This document shows, piece by piece, positions 16,792-26,462 of a DNA stretch of 50,649 nucleotides (the first letter of the stretch is position 1; the number at the start of each line of letters is the position of its first letter). Origin of the DNA: an uncultured Gammaproteobacteria bacterium (GTDB lineage Bacteria > Pseudomonadota > Gammaproteobacteria > Arenicellales > CAJQKF01); contig CAJQKF010000069.1 of NCBI GenBank assembly GCA_905478855.1, positions 1 to 50,649 on the forward strand. The letters run 5' to 3'. The position numbers and the translations under genes are program-made. The notes beneath the pieces are model-generated. The model was given only the letters and a program-made list of their open reading frames with translations, did not search any database and had not been told where the DNA came from.

Positions 16792-17805
16792 ATGCGAACC
16801 TTAAAACTTACTCTAGCAGGAATCGCTGCTGCGTTAATTTCGGTATCCAGCGTTGCCGCTGACTACACACTTACTATTTCCAGTTGGGCACCGCCTGGAC
16901 ACGGTATTAACTCTAAGATGTGGCCTGGCCTGATAAAAATGATGGAAGAGGCAACAGATGGACGTGTTACGGCGGAGATAAAATATGGATTGGGTTCACC
17001 ACCCGCGCAAATGGATCTGGTATTGGATGGAGCCGCAGATATGACCATTGTGTTCCACGGTTATCAAGCAGGACGTTTTGTTGCTACGAAACTAATTGAA
17101 CTCCCGGGTTATGAAGGTAATGCCGAAGCTGCGTCGGTAGCGTACTGGCGTGTCCATGAGAGGTACTTAGCCAGTGCGAATGAGCATCGCGGTGTAAAAC
17201 TGATTGCCCTACATACCCATGGCCCGGCTCAACTACATTCTGACAAGAAGGTAACATCACTGGCTGGAATCGCTGGAATGAAAGTTCGTGTGCCCGGTGG
17301 CGTAGGATCGGATGTGGGTGCTGCACTAGGAGCCACTGGAATAAAAGTACCAGCTCCAAAAGTGTATGAAACTTTAGCTTCTAAAGCTGCCGACGGTGTG
17401 GTCATGCCATTTGAAAGTCGTGCCGGGTTTAAACTAACTGAAGTGGCAAAAAACGTTTATGAGATTCCAGGTGGACTTTATCGCGGATCGTTTGCATATC
17501 TAATGAATCAAGACGTATTTGATGGATTACCTACTGATATTCAACAAGCATTAAATGAGGAAGTGTTTGGTGAACCAGCTAGTCGTATGGTGGGCGCTGT
17601 ATGGGATGAGATCGATGCGGGTGGACGTGCAGCTACAGAAGCCGCCGGCGATAATACCATTAATGCTGCATCAGCCGCAGATCTTGCAGCTTATAAACCG
17701 ATCTCTGAGAACATAATTAAGAACGTATTAGCAGAAATAGGTGGCAAAGGTATTGATGCCGAAGCCGCTTATGACATGGTTAAGTCGGAAATGGCTGCTA
17801 ACTAA
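16792..17805 (+). CDS. dctP: TRAP transporter solute-binding protein DctP
   Basis: 337 residues with a signal peptide ending near VSSVAA (~23), so periplasmic. It is a DctP-family binding protein: WAPPGHGINSKMW near the start and GMKVRVPGG (~163-171), where the conserved arginine normally binds the carboxylate of the ligand. A strong site GAGGAGG lies 5 bases before the ATG. It delivers an organic acid to the DctQM permease downstream. The specific ligand is not predictable. Confidence 0.92.
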   Translation: MRTLKLTLAGIAAALISVSSVAADYTLTISSWAPPGHGINSKMWPGLIKMMEEATDGRVTAEIKYGLGSPPAQMDLVLDGAADMTIVFHGYQAGRFVATKLIELPGYEGNAEAASVAYWRVHERYLASANEHRGVKLIALHTHGPAQLHSDKKVTSLAGIAGMKVRVPGGVGSDVGAALGATGIKVPAPKVYETLASKAADGVVMPFESRAGFKLTEVAKNVYEIPGGLYRGSFAYLMNQDVFDGLPTDIQQALNEEVFGEPASRMVGAVWDEIDAGGRAATEAAGDNTINAASAADLAAYKPISENIIKNVLAEIGGKGIDAEAAYDMVKSEMAAN

Positions 17806-17829
17806 TTTTATTCCCAGACAAGTTGAGAT

Positions 17830-17848
17830 GGGGTGCTATGTGCACCCC
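17830..17848 (+). terminator. Intergenic stem-loop between dctP and dctQ
   Basis: GGGGTGC (17830-17836) pairs with GCACCCC (17842-17848) over a 5-base loop. No T-tract follows. Such hairpins between binding-protein and permease genes commonly protect the upstream mRNA and lower downstream expression, which matches the need for more DctP than DctQM. The role is inferred. Confidence 0.6.
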
Positions 17849-17857
17849 TAACTATTT

Positions 17858-18352
17858 GTGAAAATAATAAATCGCTTTATTTGTGTCTCCCGTGATATCG
17901 CAACTGCACTCGCTGTGGCTGCGTTGTTTGCTATGATGGTAATGACATTTTCGGACGTAATGTTACGAAGTATGTTTGATCGCCCGATAGAGGCAGCCAC
18001 GGAACTAACTCGCATTTTTATGGCGATTGTAGTCTTTGCAACGCTGCCTATTGTTTCTGAAAGGGGTGAGCACATTTCTGTTGATTTATTAGACCGTTTT
18101 TTTTCAGGTTGGGCTGCTCGGTTGCGTGATTCAATCATTAACTTACTATGCGGTACTATGTTGTTTTGGCCTGCTGAGCGAGTTGTCGTTCTTACCTACC
18201 GTGCAAAAGATTATGGAGATGTTACAGAGTATCTTGGCATACCGCAGTACTACGTAAGCGGCGGGATCGCGATTGCAACATACATTACGGCTGGGGTACT
18301 GGTCGTTCGTGGAATGTTGATTTTATTTGCTGGAAATAATAAAAATGACTGA
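17858..18352 (+). CDS. dctQ: TRAP transporter small permease DctQ
   Basis: 164 residues with four membrane segments, GTG start 10 bases after the intergenic hairpin. Family features are FSDVMLRSMFDRPIEAATE (~33-51) and the glutamate/arginine pattern of the DctQ helix pair. It forms the membrane complex with DctM, driven by the Na+ gradient. Its stop overlaps the DctM start. Confidence 0.88.
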   Translation: MKIINRFICVSRDIATALAVAALFAMMVMTFSDVMLRSMFDRPIEAATELTRIFMAIVVFATLPIVSERGEHISVDLLDRFFSGWAARLRDSIINLLCGTMLFWPAERVVVLTYRAKDYGDVTEYLGIPQYYVSGGIAIATYITAGVLVVRGMLILFAGNNKND

Positions 18353-19658
18353 AGCCTTAATGGGATTTGCAGCCGTGTTGATATTGGTATTGTTACGAAT
18401 GCCTATCGCTTTTGCTATGGGGCTAGTGGGTATGATTGGCTTGATGCAGGAGACGAGTTATCGCGGAGCAATTTCCATGGTAGGTCGTCTAATTATTGAC
18501 ACCACCCAAAATTACGGGCTGTCTGTAGTGCCGTTGTTCATTCTGATGGGACTGTTTGTGAACAAGGGAGGATTAAGTCGTGAGTTGTACAAGGCTTCCT
18601 ATTCGTTTCTAGGGCATATGCGTGGTGGGCTTGCAATGGCTACTATCGTAGCGTGTGCTGGCTTTTCAGCGATTTGTGGTTCCTCTTTAGCAACTGCTGC
18701 GACTATGTCAAAAGTCGCGATGCCGCAGATGCGTAAATTTGGTTATCAAGATAGTCTGTCTACGGCATCAATTGCCGCAGGCGGCACACTAGGTATATTA
18801 ATTCCACCATCAGTTATTTTAGTTATTTATGGGTTGTTAACCGAAACGTCTATTGGAAAGCTATTTATTGCTGGAATTTTGCCTGGGTTGCTGGGAATTC
18901 TTTTTTATCTTGGCGCGGTGCGCTATACCGTTGTCAGAAACCCTGCGTCGGGTCCCGCAGGAGAGCGTACTAGTTGGGCTGATCGTCGAAAAGCTTTGTT
19001 TGGTGTTTGGGCCGTATTGTTATTGTTTTTCCTGGTCATTGGCGGCCTGTATGGTGCGTTTAATTTTGAACCGCTCAATCTAACGTTTTCTCCTACTGAA
19101 GCTGCAGGCATGGGTGCCATGGGGGCATTTTTGATTGCCTTGGCGCGAGGGATGAAATTTAGTGAGACGCTATCCGTACTTCGTGAAACGGCGTTTACTA
19201 CGGCCACGTTATTCACGGTTTTGATCGGAGCCTGGATTTTTTCAAACTTTGTAAATTTGGCTGGTTTGCCTGAAGCGTTGCGGGCGTTGGTCACGGAAAA
19301 TGCAGTTTCCCCGGCAATGGTTCTTGCCCTAATTTTGGTGGTGTATATATTGTTGGGATGTGTATTTGAAAGTTTGTCCATGTTGCTACTCACCGTGCCA
19401 ATCTTTTTCCCGTTGGTTACATCTCTTGGTTATGACCCAGTTTGGTTTGGTATTGTAGTTGTTGTCGTAACCGAAATTAGCCTCATAACCCCACCCGTTG
19501 GATTGAATGTTTTTGTGCTTAAAGGGGTTATTCCCGACGTGAGTACGGGAACTATATTTAGGGGTGTGACACCGTTCTGGATCGCAGATATTTTTCGTTT
19601 AGCGTTACTGGTGGCCTTCCCAGTTATCACTTTATATCTTCCAGCTGCTATTCATTAG
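18345..19658 (+). CDS. dctM: TRAP transporter large permease DctM
   Basis: 437 residues, 11-12 hydrophobic segments. Family motifs include GLFVNKGG, ICGSSLATAATM and TPPVGLNVFVLKGV. ATG 18345 is preferred over the upstream TTG 18327 because it overlaps the dctQ stop as ATGACTGA, the common TRAP arrangement. It forms the substrate channel of the transporter. Confidence 0.93.
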   Translation: MTEALMGFAAVLILVLLRMPIAFAMGLVGMIGLMQETSYRGAISMVGRLIIDTTQNYGLSVVPLFILMGLFVNKGGLSRELYKASYSFLGHMRGGLAMATIVACAGFSAICGSSLATAATMSKVAMPQMRKFGYQDSLSTASIAAGGTLGILIPPSVILVIYGLLTETSIGKLFIAGILPGLLGILFYLGAVRYTVVRNPASGPAGERTSWADRRKALFGVWAVLLLFFLVIGGLYGAFNFEPLNLTFSPTEAAGMGAMGAFLIALARGMKFSETLSVLRETAFTTATLFTVLIGAWIFSNFVNLAGLPEALRALVTENAVSPAMVLALILVVYILLGCVFESLSMLLLTVPIFFPLVTSLGYDPVWFGIVVVVVTEISLITPPVGLNVFVLKGVIPDVSTGTIFRGVTPFWIADIFRLALLVAFPVITLYLPAAIH

Positions 19659-19746
19659 CAAATAAGCTTATTCCTTCAATCGAGATTGACTTTCGGCTCA
19701 ACTGGGTTGAATCCTATTTATCAGGAACTACTGGGAAAGTGAGGCC

Positions 19747-19965
19747 TTATATAAATTTATAGTGATCATTTATAAGATAAAAAATGCTAATTAGTATTAA
19801 ACCAATACTCCAGACTGTTAGCCACATAACCTTACCGCGACGCCCTAAATAAAATAATATGATGCCAATTACAATGGATAAACCCATCGTTATTGTAAGT
19901 GCGTTGTGTATACTTTCGCCGTAAGGTTGTTGGGGGTCAACTTCTTGACCTACACGATATCTCAT
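19747..19965 (-). CDS. Small two-helix membrane protein of unknown function
   Basis: 72 residues: a short polar N-terminus, then two hydrophobic helices (~23-41 and ~46-66) separated by GRRGK. I do not recognise a family. The N-terminal segment HNALTITMGLSIVIGI and the Gly-Arg-Arg-Gly turn look like genuine membrane protein rather than chance. It converges with dctM. Confidence 0.55.
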   Translation of the reverse strand: MRYRVGQEVDPQQPYGESIHNALTITMGLSIVIGIILFYLGRRGKVMWLTVWSIGLILISIFYLINDHYKFI

Positions 19966-20086
19966 TGAGTGTCTCTAAGTAACAAGTCGAATATTATGCG
20001 ATTGTAAATGGGAGAATTATAGTTTCCAAGCATACGTATCATTTAATGAACATTCCAACTATCTGCTAAGTTAATTATACTATCCT

Positions 20087-20596
20087 TTATTTTATTGACT
20101 GAATTTTACGCAGAATATAGTCTGAGAAATAGTCTCCATACTGACTTTGTATACTTGGTTTTTGCCAATCCTTACCGGTAACTGTCTTGCGGCAAATTTC
20201 GGATCCACAACGACAATCCAAATAGTAATCATCGTTTCGTACCATGGCATAGTCATGGCATAGTTCTTCACCACGCTGGATATTGCGCATGGCAACATAA
20301 ACGATTTGCCCTTCAAAACCAATATTAGCATTGCATGAGTGATTGATGAAAATAGTGGTTTCATCTACTTCATCTTCTGTTCGAGGACTAAGATAAAAAT
20401 CATCGTGGATTTGTAAACTGAAATCCCCAATGGTTGCGGTTAACTGTTTTACCTCGCCTTGATTGACGATATGCCCGGCTTTTATGGCAACAATCTCTCC
20501 CTTATTAATTTGTTCCTTGGCGAAAATACCACGCCCGCAAATACTTGCGTCGCGTACTTCAACCTTGGGAGAGCGATAGACTCGAATTGTGGTCAT
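20087..20596 (-). CDS. SET-domain protein (putative lysine methyltransferase-like)
   Basis: 169 residues. GRGIFAKEQINKGEIV (~21-36) starts the SET fold; FINHSCNANIGF contains the NHS(C) S-adenosylmethionine motif; GEELCHDYA has the catalytic-site tyrosine; and CRCGSEICR is a post-SET cysteine cluster (CxCxxxxC) that would bind zinc with another cysteine. SET proteins methylate lysines; bacterial examples are mostly uncharacterised. The next gene downstream is a LicD-like protein on the same strand. Confidence 0.85.
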   Translation of the reverse strand: MTTIRVYRSPKVEVRDASICGRGIFAKEQINKGEIVAIKAGHIVNQGEVKQLTATIGDFSLQIHDDFYLSPRTEDEVDETTIFINHSCNANIGFEGQIVYVAMRNIQRGEELCHDYAMVRNDDYYLDCRCGSEICRKTVTGKDWQKPSIQSQYGDYFSDYILRKIQSIK

Positions 20597-20646
20597 GTTG
20601 GGTCCGCATATGGCTTGGTAGTTTATAAATAAGTAGTATTAAGGTG

Positions 20647-21360
20647 TTAATCCTGAGGAATACTAGCTTTGCGATAATACATCCCTGAATTTTTATGGTA
20701 TACGGCATCGGGCCCTAGATATCCAAACATTCGCTTTAGATATTCGTTTGTCTTTCCCGGTGCAGGATAGGAGTGATTATTGATTTGGAGTTCACGGAGT
20801 GGAAAGATCAGATCGGCTGGGACTATAGTTTTATGAGGTTGTCGTCCAACGCTACATATGTAATCCTTACTATCGTCAAGCCAAGGCATTGGTAAGTCTT
20901 CTCGCATGCAGCATAGATGTTCGTTAATCTGAATGTTGTATAAATCAAGACTGGGCCGGCTTTTCCATCGGAGATGTTGATAATGAACAACTAGTGCGGT
21001 AGCAGTGTGATATTGAATATTATCCAAGACAAAGCGTTGCCGTTTTATTGGGAAAACTCCATCTTCATTTTCAAAGGTAGCGCCATCGATACCTTGGGCT
21101 TGGTGGTCAATAATAGATGAATGATGTAAAGCGGTTATTTTTAGTTGTGGTGGTAGTGTTCGTTTCAAGTGAAGATAAATTCGTGTCCAATCGTTATTAA
21201 ATACTCGAAGATCGATGTCATCATCGGCGGGTATAAAAGATTGGTCTCGATACGCTCCCAAAAGAGTCCCACGGTCTAGAAAATAATCTACCTTAAGCTT
21301 ATGTAACTCTTTTGTCGTGGTTAATAGAAAATATTCCAGTGCTTGTTGATAATCGAACAT
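20647..21360 (-). CDS. LicD-family phosphotransferase-like protein
   Basis: 237 residues. YFLDRGTLLGAYRDQSFIPA then DDDIDLRVF matches the LicD/fukutin nucleotidyltransferase core, with the DDDID metal site (~40-46). LicD transfers phosphocholine onto surface glycans and fukutin-type proteins transfer ribitol phosphate. The target is unknown. It lies 50 bp upstream of the SET-domain gene on the same strand, suggesting co-expression. Confidence 0.8.
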   Translation of the reverse strand: MFDYQQALEYFLLTTTKELHKLKVDYFLDRGTLLGAYRDQSFIPADDDIDLRVFNNDWTRIYLHLKRTLPPQLKITALHHSSIIDHQAQGIDGATFENEDGVFPIKRQRFVLDNIQYHTATALVVHYQHLRWKSRPSLDLYNIQINEHLCCMREDLPMPWLDDSKDYICSVGRQPHKTIVPADLIFPLRELQINNHSYPAPGKTNEYLKRMFGYLGPDAVYHKNSGMYYRKASIPQD

Positions 21361-21666
21361 GGTTTATATTTTTAACTGAAGATTTATCGCATATTAATTA
21401 CGGCACACTATTGTAGCGACAATTTCCTTAGGCCCCAAGTAGATTTGTCTCCTGCCCATGGTTTGATAGCGAGGCAAACTATAGTGTACCGAGCAGCACG
21501 ATGCCGATCGAAAAGCCCTGTCTTTTGACTCAATAATTAATCTATTGCTACTACCAAAAACTTTTCGCGTAAATTTCCATAACTAGTGTACGCTGATAAC
21601 TATTATTAAATGTTATTAAATTTGGTTTTGGCGCTATCCAGAGTATTATAAAGTTTAGGTGATAGT
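21361..21666. other. Intergenic region, no gene seen
   Basis: About 306 bases between benE and the LicD-like gene. No ORF of note, no clear terminator, and only a short TTTAG/CTAAA inverted repeat running into the benE stop codon. It probably contains the LicD-like promoter. Confidence 0.45.
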
Positions 21667-22845
21667 CTAAACCGAACGACTCGCCTGTTTGCGGTACGAA
21701 TTTAGAACTACTGTGGATATTACACCAGCGACTAGTCCCCAGAATGCGGCTCCAAGCCCGGCAATTACAATGCCGGAAGCCGTTACTAAAAATGTGATCA
21801 AAGCAGGCTCTCTATGTGCTTCAACCTGCAGAGCATTTACCATACTTGTTCCAATAGTAGATAGCAAAGATAAGCCAGCTATAGTCATTACTAAAGCTTC
21901 AGGAAACGCCATGAATAATGCCACCACTGTGGCCCCGAAAATTCCGAACAGTAAATAGAAAAATCCTGCTGATAGGGCCGCTGTATAACGTTTTTCCTTT
22001 TTGGGATGTGCCTCAGGGCCCATGCAAATTGCTGCGGTAATGGCGGCTAGGTTATAGGAAAAACCTCCAAAGACAGCAAAAACAACCGCAGATACTCCAG
22101 TCCATGTGATAAGCGGCGATATTGGAGGGTTGTAACCAGCGGCACGGATGGTTGCCATGCCGGGGATATTTTGTGATGTCATTGTTACTATAAATAACGG
22201 CAGGCCAACGCTAATTAATGTGGCAACTGTAAACGACGGAGCCATATAAATAGGTTTTGATAGAGCGACGGTAAATGTGGCTAACTGCAGTAACCCCAAA
22301 TAGTGAGCAATCGAGATGCCGAGTAAAAGTACACACACAATTGTGTATCGAGGAATCATGCGCTTTAAGGTAATATAGGCACACAACATAGGTAATACCA
22401 ATAGTAGCTGATCATTTAACGATGCAAACGCATCAATTCCGAATTGCAATAAAATACCGCCAAGCATTGCCGCCGCGAGACTTTTGGGAACTAAATTTAG
22501 AACACGTTCAAACCAACCTGTCATACCACTTAATGTAGTCAGTATTCCACACGCTATAAATGCACCGATGGCTTCGTGAATAGAGATTCCTTCTAGACTA
22601 GTTACCAACAATGCTGCACCTGGGGTGGACCAGGCTGTTAGTATTGGCGCCTTGTAGCGGTACGACAGCAGTATGGTGGTCAATGCCATACCAATACCTA
22701 GTGCCATTAACCAAGAACTAATCTGTTCCGCAGTGGCGCCAGCGCTTTGTGCTGCTTGAAAAATTATTGCGATAGACCCAGTAGTGCCAGTCAGCACCGC
22801 GACAAAACCTGCGGTTATTGACGCGAGTGAGAAGTCTTTAAGCAT
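21667..22845 (-). CDS. benE: BenE-family benzoate/H+ symporter-like permease
   Basis: 392 residues, about 12 hydrophobic segments. It has TGTTGSIAIIFQAA, LTAWSTPGAALL, and FGGFSYNLAAITAAICMGPEAHP, all typical of BenE. BenE imports benzoate by proton symport, but no benzoate degradation genes are present here, so the true substrate may differ. Monocistronic as seen. Confidence 0.9.
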   Translation of the reverse strand: MLKDFSLASITAGFVAVLTGTTGSIAIIFQAAQSAGATAEQISSWLMALGIGMALTTILLSYRYKAPILTAWSTPGAALLVTSLEGISIHEAIGAFIACGILTTLSGMTGWFERVLNLVPKSLAAAMLGGILLQFGIDAFASLNDQLLLVLPMLCAYITLKRMIPRYTIVCVLLLGISIAHYLGLLQLATFTVALSKPIYMAPSFTVATLISVGLPLFIVTMTSQNIPGMATIRAAGYNPPISPLITWTGVSAVVFAVFGGFSYNLAAITAAICMGPEAHPKKEKRYTAALSAGFFYLLFGIFGATVVALFMAFPEALVMTIAGLSLLSTIGTSMVNALQVEAHREPALITFLVTASGIVIAGLGAAFWGLVAGVISTVVLNSYRKQASRSV

Positions 22846-23023
22846 TTAATAAATATCCGAACTAATTTTTAGGTTTCAATCCCTTAGCTTGTTTGCGGAT
22901 TGACGAAAGACCTTTGGAGTGACTTTTATTTTGGCTTAGTATGTCTAATAATGTACGAGGTTGGCAATTATTAGTGGGGTTTTAGGTCAGAACACAATAA
23001 CTGTGTTTACTTTTTTTCCAAGA

Positions 23024-23308
23024 TTATTTTGCGTAGTTTTCTTGAAGGTATTTAATAATATCTATCGACTCGGGCATCCATTCGGTGCGGCTATCAGAAA
23101 AGTCTCGGCGCAATACCGGTACGGTTCCTCTTCCTGTGGCCGACAGTAATTCATTTCTGTATGCGGGATTTTTGTTGATATCACGAATCTCTATGTCAAC
23201 ATTAAAATTATCCAAATTACGTTTGACGAAATAACAGTATCCGCACCAGTCACGATAATAAAGTGACAGTTTTTCGGTGCTAGCTTGGGTTTCAGGAACG
23301 GATGCCAT
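23024..23308 (-). CDS. Glutaredoxin-like protein
   Basis: 94 residues from ATG 23308 (a GTG two codons earlier is possible). LSLYYRDWCGYCYFVKRNL has a CGYC redox pair, TVPVL is the cis-proline strand, and the C-terminal helix ends YLQENYAK. It would reduce disulfides or glutathionylated proteins with glutathione. Its 5' end overlaps the 3' end of the ABC-2 permease gene by 17 bases, so it is co-translated with the exporter. Confidence 0.85.
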   Translation of the reverse strand: MASVPETQASTEKLSLYYRDWCGYCYFVKRNLDNFNVDIEIRDINKNPAYRNELLSATGRGTVPVLRRDFSDSRTEWMPESIDIIKYLQENYAK

Positions 23309-24065
23309 GGCCACGTCTCAGTAGTTGAAAGTTTACAAAAAATAAAATAGCGATAAAGACTAGTATTATTACGTACGAGTACACTAGACCAATATCACTA
23401 ATACCTAGAAAGCCGAAACGAAATGCATTGATCATATAAAGTATTGGATTGATCAATGACACACCTTGCCAAAAATCAGGCAGTAGTTTTACAGAGTAAA
23501 AAATACCCCCAAGATAGGTCAGAGGGGTCAAAATGAACGTTGGAATTATCGAAATGTCATCAAAACTCTTAGCCAACATGCCATTTGTAAACCCTGCTAA
23601 AGCGAAAAGAATAGATGTAAGTACCACAACGCTGCAAAGAACAAAAAGATTATGGATTGCTAGATCAGAGAAAAATAATGCAACCAAAGTTACTGCCAAA
23701 CCAACACCGATTCCACGTACCATACCACCGCAAATGTATCCGGCGAGAATGATCCACTCAGGTGTCGGAGAAACCAGTATTTCTTCGATTGAGCGCTGAA
23801 ATTTGGAACTATAAAATGATGATGAGACGTTGGCATATGAATTTGTTATAACCGACATTAATATGAGGCCGGGAACGATAAAATCCATATATGCGAAACC
23901 TTGCATTTCTCCGATTCTTGGACCGATAAGACTGCCAAAAATAACGAAATAGAGACTAGTGGTTATCACTGGTGGAACTATAGTCTGCGGCCAAATTCGC
24001 GCAAAACGTGAAACTTCCTTGATGACAATGGTCTGGAAGCTGATCCATAACTCCCGACTATTCAC
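23292..24065 (-). CDS. ABC-2 type transporter permease (YadH-like)
   Basis: 257 residues, six hydrophobic segments, with the ABC-2 signatures FIVPGLILMSV and INPILYMINAFRFGFLG. I start at GTG 24065: AGGAG lies 6 bases before it and it overlaps the ATPase stop as GTGAATAG. The ORF beginning at 24092 lacks such a site. It pairs with the ATPase just upstream to form an exporter like E. coli YadGH; the cargo is unknown. Confidence 0.88.
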   Translation of the reverse strand: MNSRELWISFQTIVIKEVSRFARIWPQTIVPPVITTSLYFVIFGSLIGPRIGEMQGFAYMDFIVPGLILMSVITNSYANVSSSFYSSKFQRSIEEILVSPTPEWIILAGYICGGMVRGIGVGLAVTLVALFFSDLAIHNLFVLCSVVVLTSILFALAGFTNGMLAKSFDDISIIPTFILTPLTYLGGIFYSVKLLPDFWQGVSLINPILYMINAFRFGFLGISDIGLVYSYVIILVFIAILFFVNFQLLRRGHGIRS

Positions 24066-24996
24066 GAGAATCTCCTGTATTTTTATGACCATCGTTTACT
24101 AGGTCGATGAATAGCTGTTCTAGCCGGTTGGATTTATTTCTCATGCTCGTTATGGTGAATCCTTGTTTGGATAAAGCCATGATTACTTCGCTTAGATTTC
24201 CACCCTTGAGTATTTCAACTTCTAATGTGGACTCGTCTTTTGCGGTAACATTTGACATTCCCTCTGGGTAATATTTCATTGGAGTTTCAGTATCGAGGAC
24301 AAAAATTTCTCTGTTACTGCGTTTTAGAAGATCTCGCATGCTAGTATTTTCGACTAGCTCGCCACCGTCAATTATCGCGATGTTGCGACATAGAGATTCC
24401 GCCTCTTCGAGGTAATGTGTGGTGAGTATAATGGTGGTTCCAGTATTGTTTAGATCGGATAAGAACTCCCACATAGAGTGACGAATCTCAATATCTACCC
24501 CTGCCGTTGGTTCGTCCAGAATAAGCAGGCGTGGTTCATGAATTAATGCGCGCGCGATCATTAATCGACGTTTCATGCCACCAGAGAGCATGCGATTTTG
24601 ATTGTTTCTTTTATCCCAAAGCCCAAGTAACGTCAGGTATTTCTGGGCTCGTTGTGTAGCGGTAGTTCGATCAATACCATAGTATCCGGCCTGATTCATC
24701 ACCACCTGCATCGGTGTTTCAAAGATGCTAAAGTTAAATTCTTGGGGAACTACACCTAGTTGAGCTTTGGCTATGGAAAAATCCGTATCGATATTGTGGC
24801 TGTAGATAGAAACGGAACCATCGCTTTTATTGACTAACGAACTAATAATACCAATAGCTGTTGACTTTCCTGCTCCGTTTGGTCCCAGTAGCGCGAAAAA
24901 ATCACCATCCGCCACGGTCAGGTTAATTCCTTTAAGCGCTGTAAAACCGTTGGAATAGGTTTTACGAAGATTGGAAATCTCAAGAGCGGCTTGCAT
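24058..24996 (-). CDS. ABC transporter ATPase (YadG/CcmA-like)
   Basis: 312 residues. Walker A GPNGAGKST (~38-46), signature LSGGMKRRLMIARAL, Walker B LLILDEPTAGVD, switch histidine in TTHYLEEAE. A C-terminal ~80-residue regulatory domain follows. It drives the ABC-2 permease encoded immediately downstream, with an 8-base overlap. It follows the DHCR24-like FAD enzyme gene on the same strand (53-bp gap). Confidence 0.93.
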   Translation of the reverse strand: MQAALEISNLRKTYSNGFTALKGINLTVADGDFFALLGPNGAGKSTAIGIISSLVNKSDGSVSIYSHNIDTDFSIAKAQLGVVPQEFNFSIFETPMQVVMNQAGYYGIDRTTATQRAQKYLTLLGLWDKRNNQNRMLSGGMKRRLMIARALIHEPRLLILDEPTAGVDIEIRHSMWEFLSDLNNTGTTIILTTHYLEEAESLCRNIAIIDGGELVENTSMRDLLKRSNREIFVLDTETPMKYYPEGMSNVTAKDESTLEVEILKGGNLSEVIMALSKQGFTITSMRNKSNRLEQLFIDLVNDGHKNTGDSRE

Positions 24997-25049
24997 AATT
25001 TATGGCGGTGTCCAGGTTATCGGTTGATACGTAATATGGGGGTAAAAAA

Positions 25050-26378
25050 TCAGTTTTTAAGTACACATTTCTGATACAGACTCTTAAATTTTTGCTCTGG
25101 GTCGTATTTAGTCTTCAATGCGTCATAGGCGGCGCCATTGTACATGTCCATAAACTGCTTCTGTGAGAAATATGCATCAGAATAAAGGGATTTTATGCCG
25201 CCAAGCTTGGAGACTTTATCTTCGATCAGTCGATTAAAGTAGCCCGTTGGTTTCTTTTCAGGATTTTGTACAACGTCCCAAAACCCGAAATTAATGTAAA
25301 TGCCTTTGGAATTTAGTGGATAGGATGGAAATACTCTTTGTGGGTCATGGCCACCAATCGGGCATATCCAAATCGGTTTTATACCCACTTCTTTTATAAA
25401 AAATTTCAGAAACTCAGCGGCATTGGCAATAGGGATGTCAACGTCCTGAATGACACTTTCCGGTTGACGCGATAGTAAAGCATTAATTTTTGCGGTAATT
25501 CCGTATCGAACATTCCAGCGCATGATTTTCTGATAGGTTATTGAATTAAGTCGTTTTCGCCCTAGTAATAGTCTGATGGGTAAGTTTTGTGCAAATACGT
25601 TCTTTGAGCACCAGAACCAGTCCGTATCCCAGCGCCATATATAGTCCTGAATGCTCAGGTAATCCGCACTGCGGCTTTGCACCGAGCGAAAATATATATT
25701 TAACCAAGTGTAGTCGCTGGTATAAGGTGCTTCGTTTGTGAATTTTCCAAGCGATAAGTACAGCTCATTTTCGCTAAAGATAGAGCCATCTATAAAATCG
25801 ACATCTGATGCACAAGCCGCATTTACTGCCTCAAAGTATTTTTCGGGTGAATGATAACGTGTATGTGTGAGTGAGACATAAGGCTTAACAGGCATAGTTT
25901 TACAGGTGAGTTTTAAAACGTAGCCAAGAGTTCCGTAGGAGTTCGGAATACCGTAAAATAGATCTCGATTTTTGCCGTTTGGACTGCAGTTTTCTACTTC
26001 ACCATTGGATAGCAAAACCTCCATATTTAAAACCGACTCATGGGGTAAACCGTGACGGAAGGAAGATGATTCAATACCAATTCCCGATACTGCACCGCCT
26101 ATAGTAATTGACTTTAATTGGGGCACAACCAGTGGCATACAGTTGTGTTGTAAACAAGCATCTACAAGGTCAAGGTAAGTCGTCATGCCTTCGACCTCAA
26201 CGGTCTGTTGGGCGGTATCGACATTAATGACCTGATTCATTTCTCTAACGTCGAGCGAAGCCGAGCTCGACGTGCGATTGCGAAATAGGTTTGATGTAGA
26301 TTTTCTAAGACGTACTCGCCCATTTGTCTGTTTTAGTGACTCAATGAGACGGGCCTTTTTGCATTGATAATTTGTCAT
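25050..26378 (-). CDS. FAD-binding oxidoreductase, DHCR24/DWF1-like
   Basis: 442 residues from ATG 26378; a TTG at 26420 would add 14 residues that look unconserved. The PCMH-type FAD domain shows GMTTYLDLVDACL, VPQLKSITIGGAVSGIGIES and the S/F-RHG motif (~75-140), close to delta-24-sterol reductase (DHCR24/DWF1), and the C-terminal domain reads like that family. Bacterial members are poorly studied and need not act on sterols; reduction or oxidation of a lipid or polyprenyl C=C bond is a reasonable guess. It leads the gene set FAD enzyme - ABC exporter - glutaredoxin. Confidence 0.75.
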   Translation of the reverse strand: MTNYQCKKARLIESLKQTNGRVRLRKSTSNLFRNRTSSSASLDVREMNQVINVDTAQQTVEVEGMTTYLDLVDACLQHNCMPLVVPQLKSITIGGAVSGIGIESSSFRHGLPHESVLNMEVLLSNGEVENCSPNGKNRDLFYGIPNSYGTLGYVLKLTCKTMPVKPYVSLTHTRYHSPEKYFEAVNAACASDVDFIDGSIFSENELYLSLGKFTNEAPYTSDYTWLNIYFRSVQSRSADYLSIQDYIWRWDTDWFWCSKNVFAQNLPIRLLLGRKRLNSITYQKIMRWNVRYGITAKINALLSRQPESVIQDVDIPIANAAEFLKFFIKEVGIKPIWICPIGGHDPQRVFPSYPLNSKGIYINFGFWDVVQNPEKKPTGYFNRLIEDKVSKLGGIKSLYSDAYFSQKQFMDMYNGAAYDALKTKYDPEQKFKSLYQKCVLKN

Positions 26379-26462
26379 GTGCAAATCGAATTGTGTTGTA
26401 GCGGTTAGAATGCTGGCCAAACAGCTTTAAGTATAAGCATGAATATACGAGTTTAGAACACT

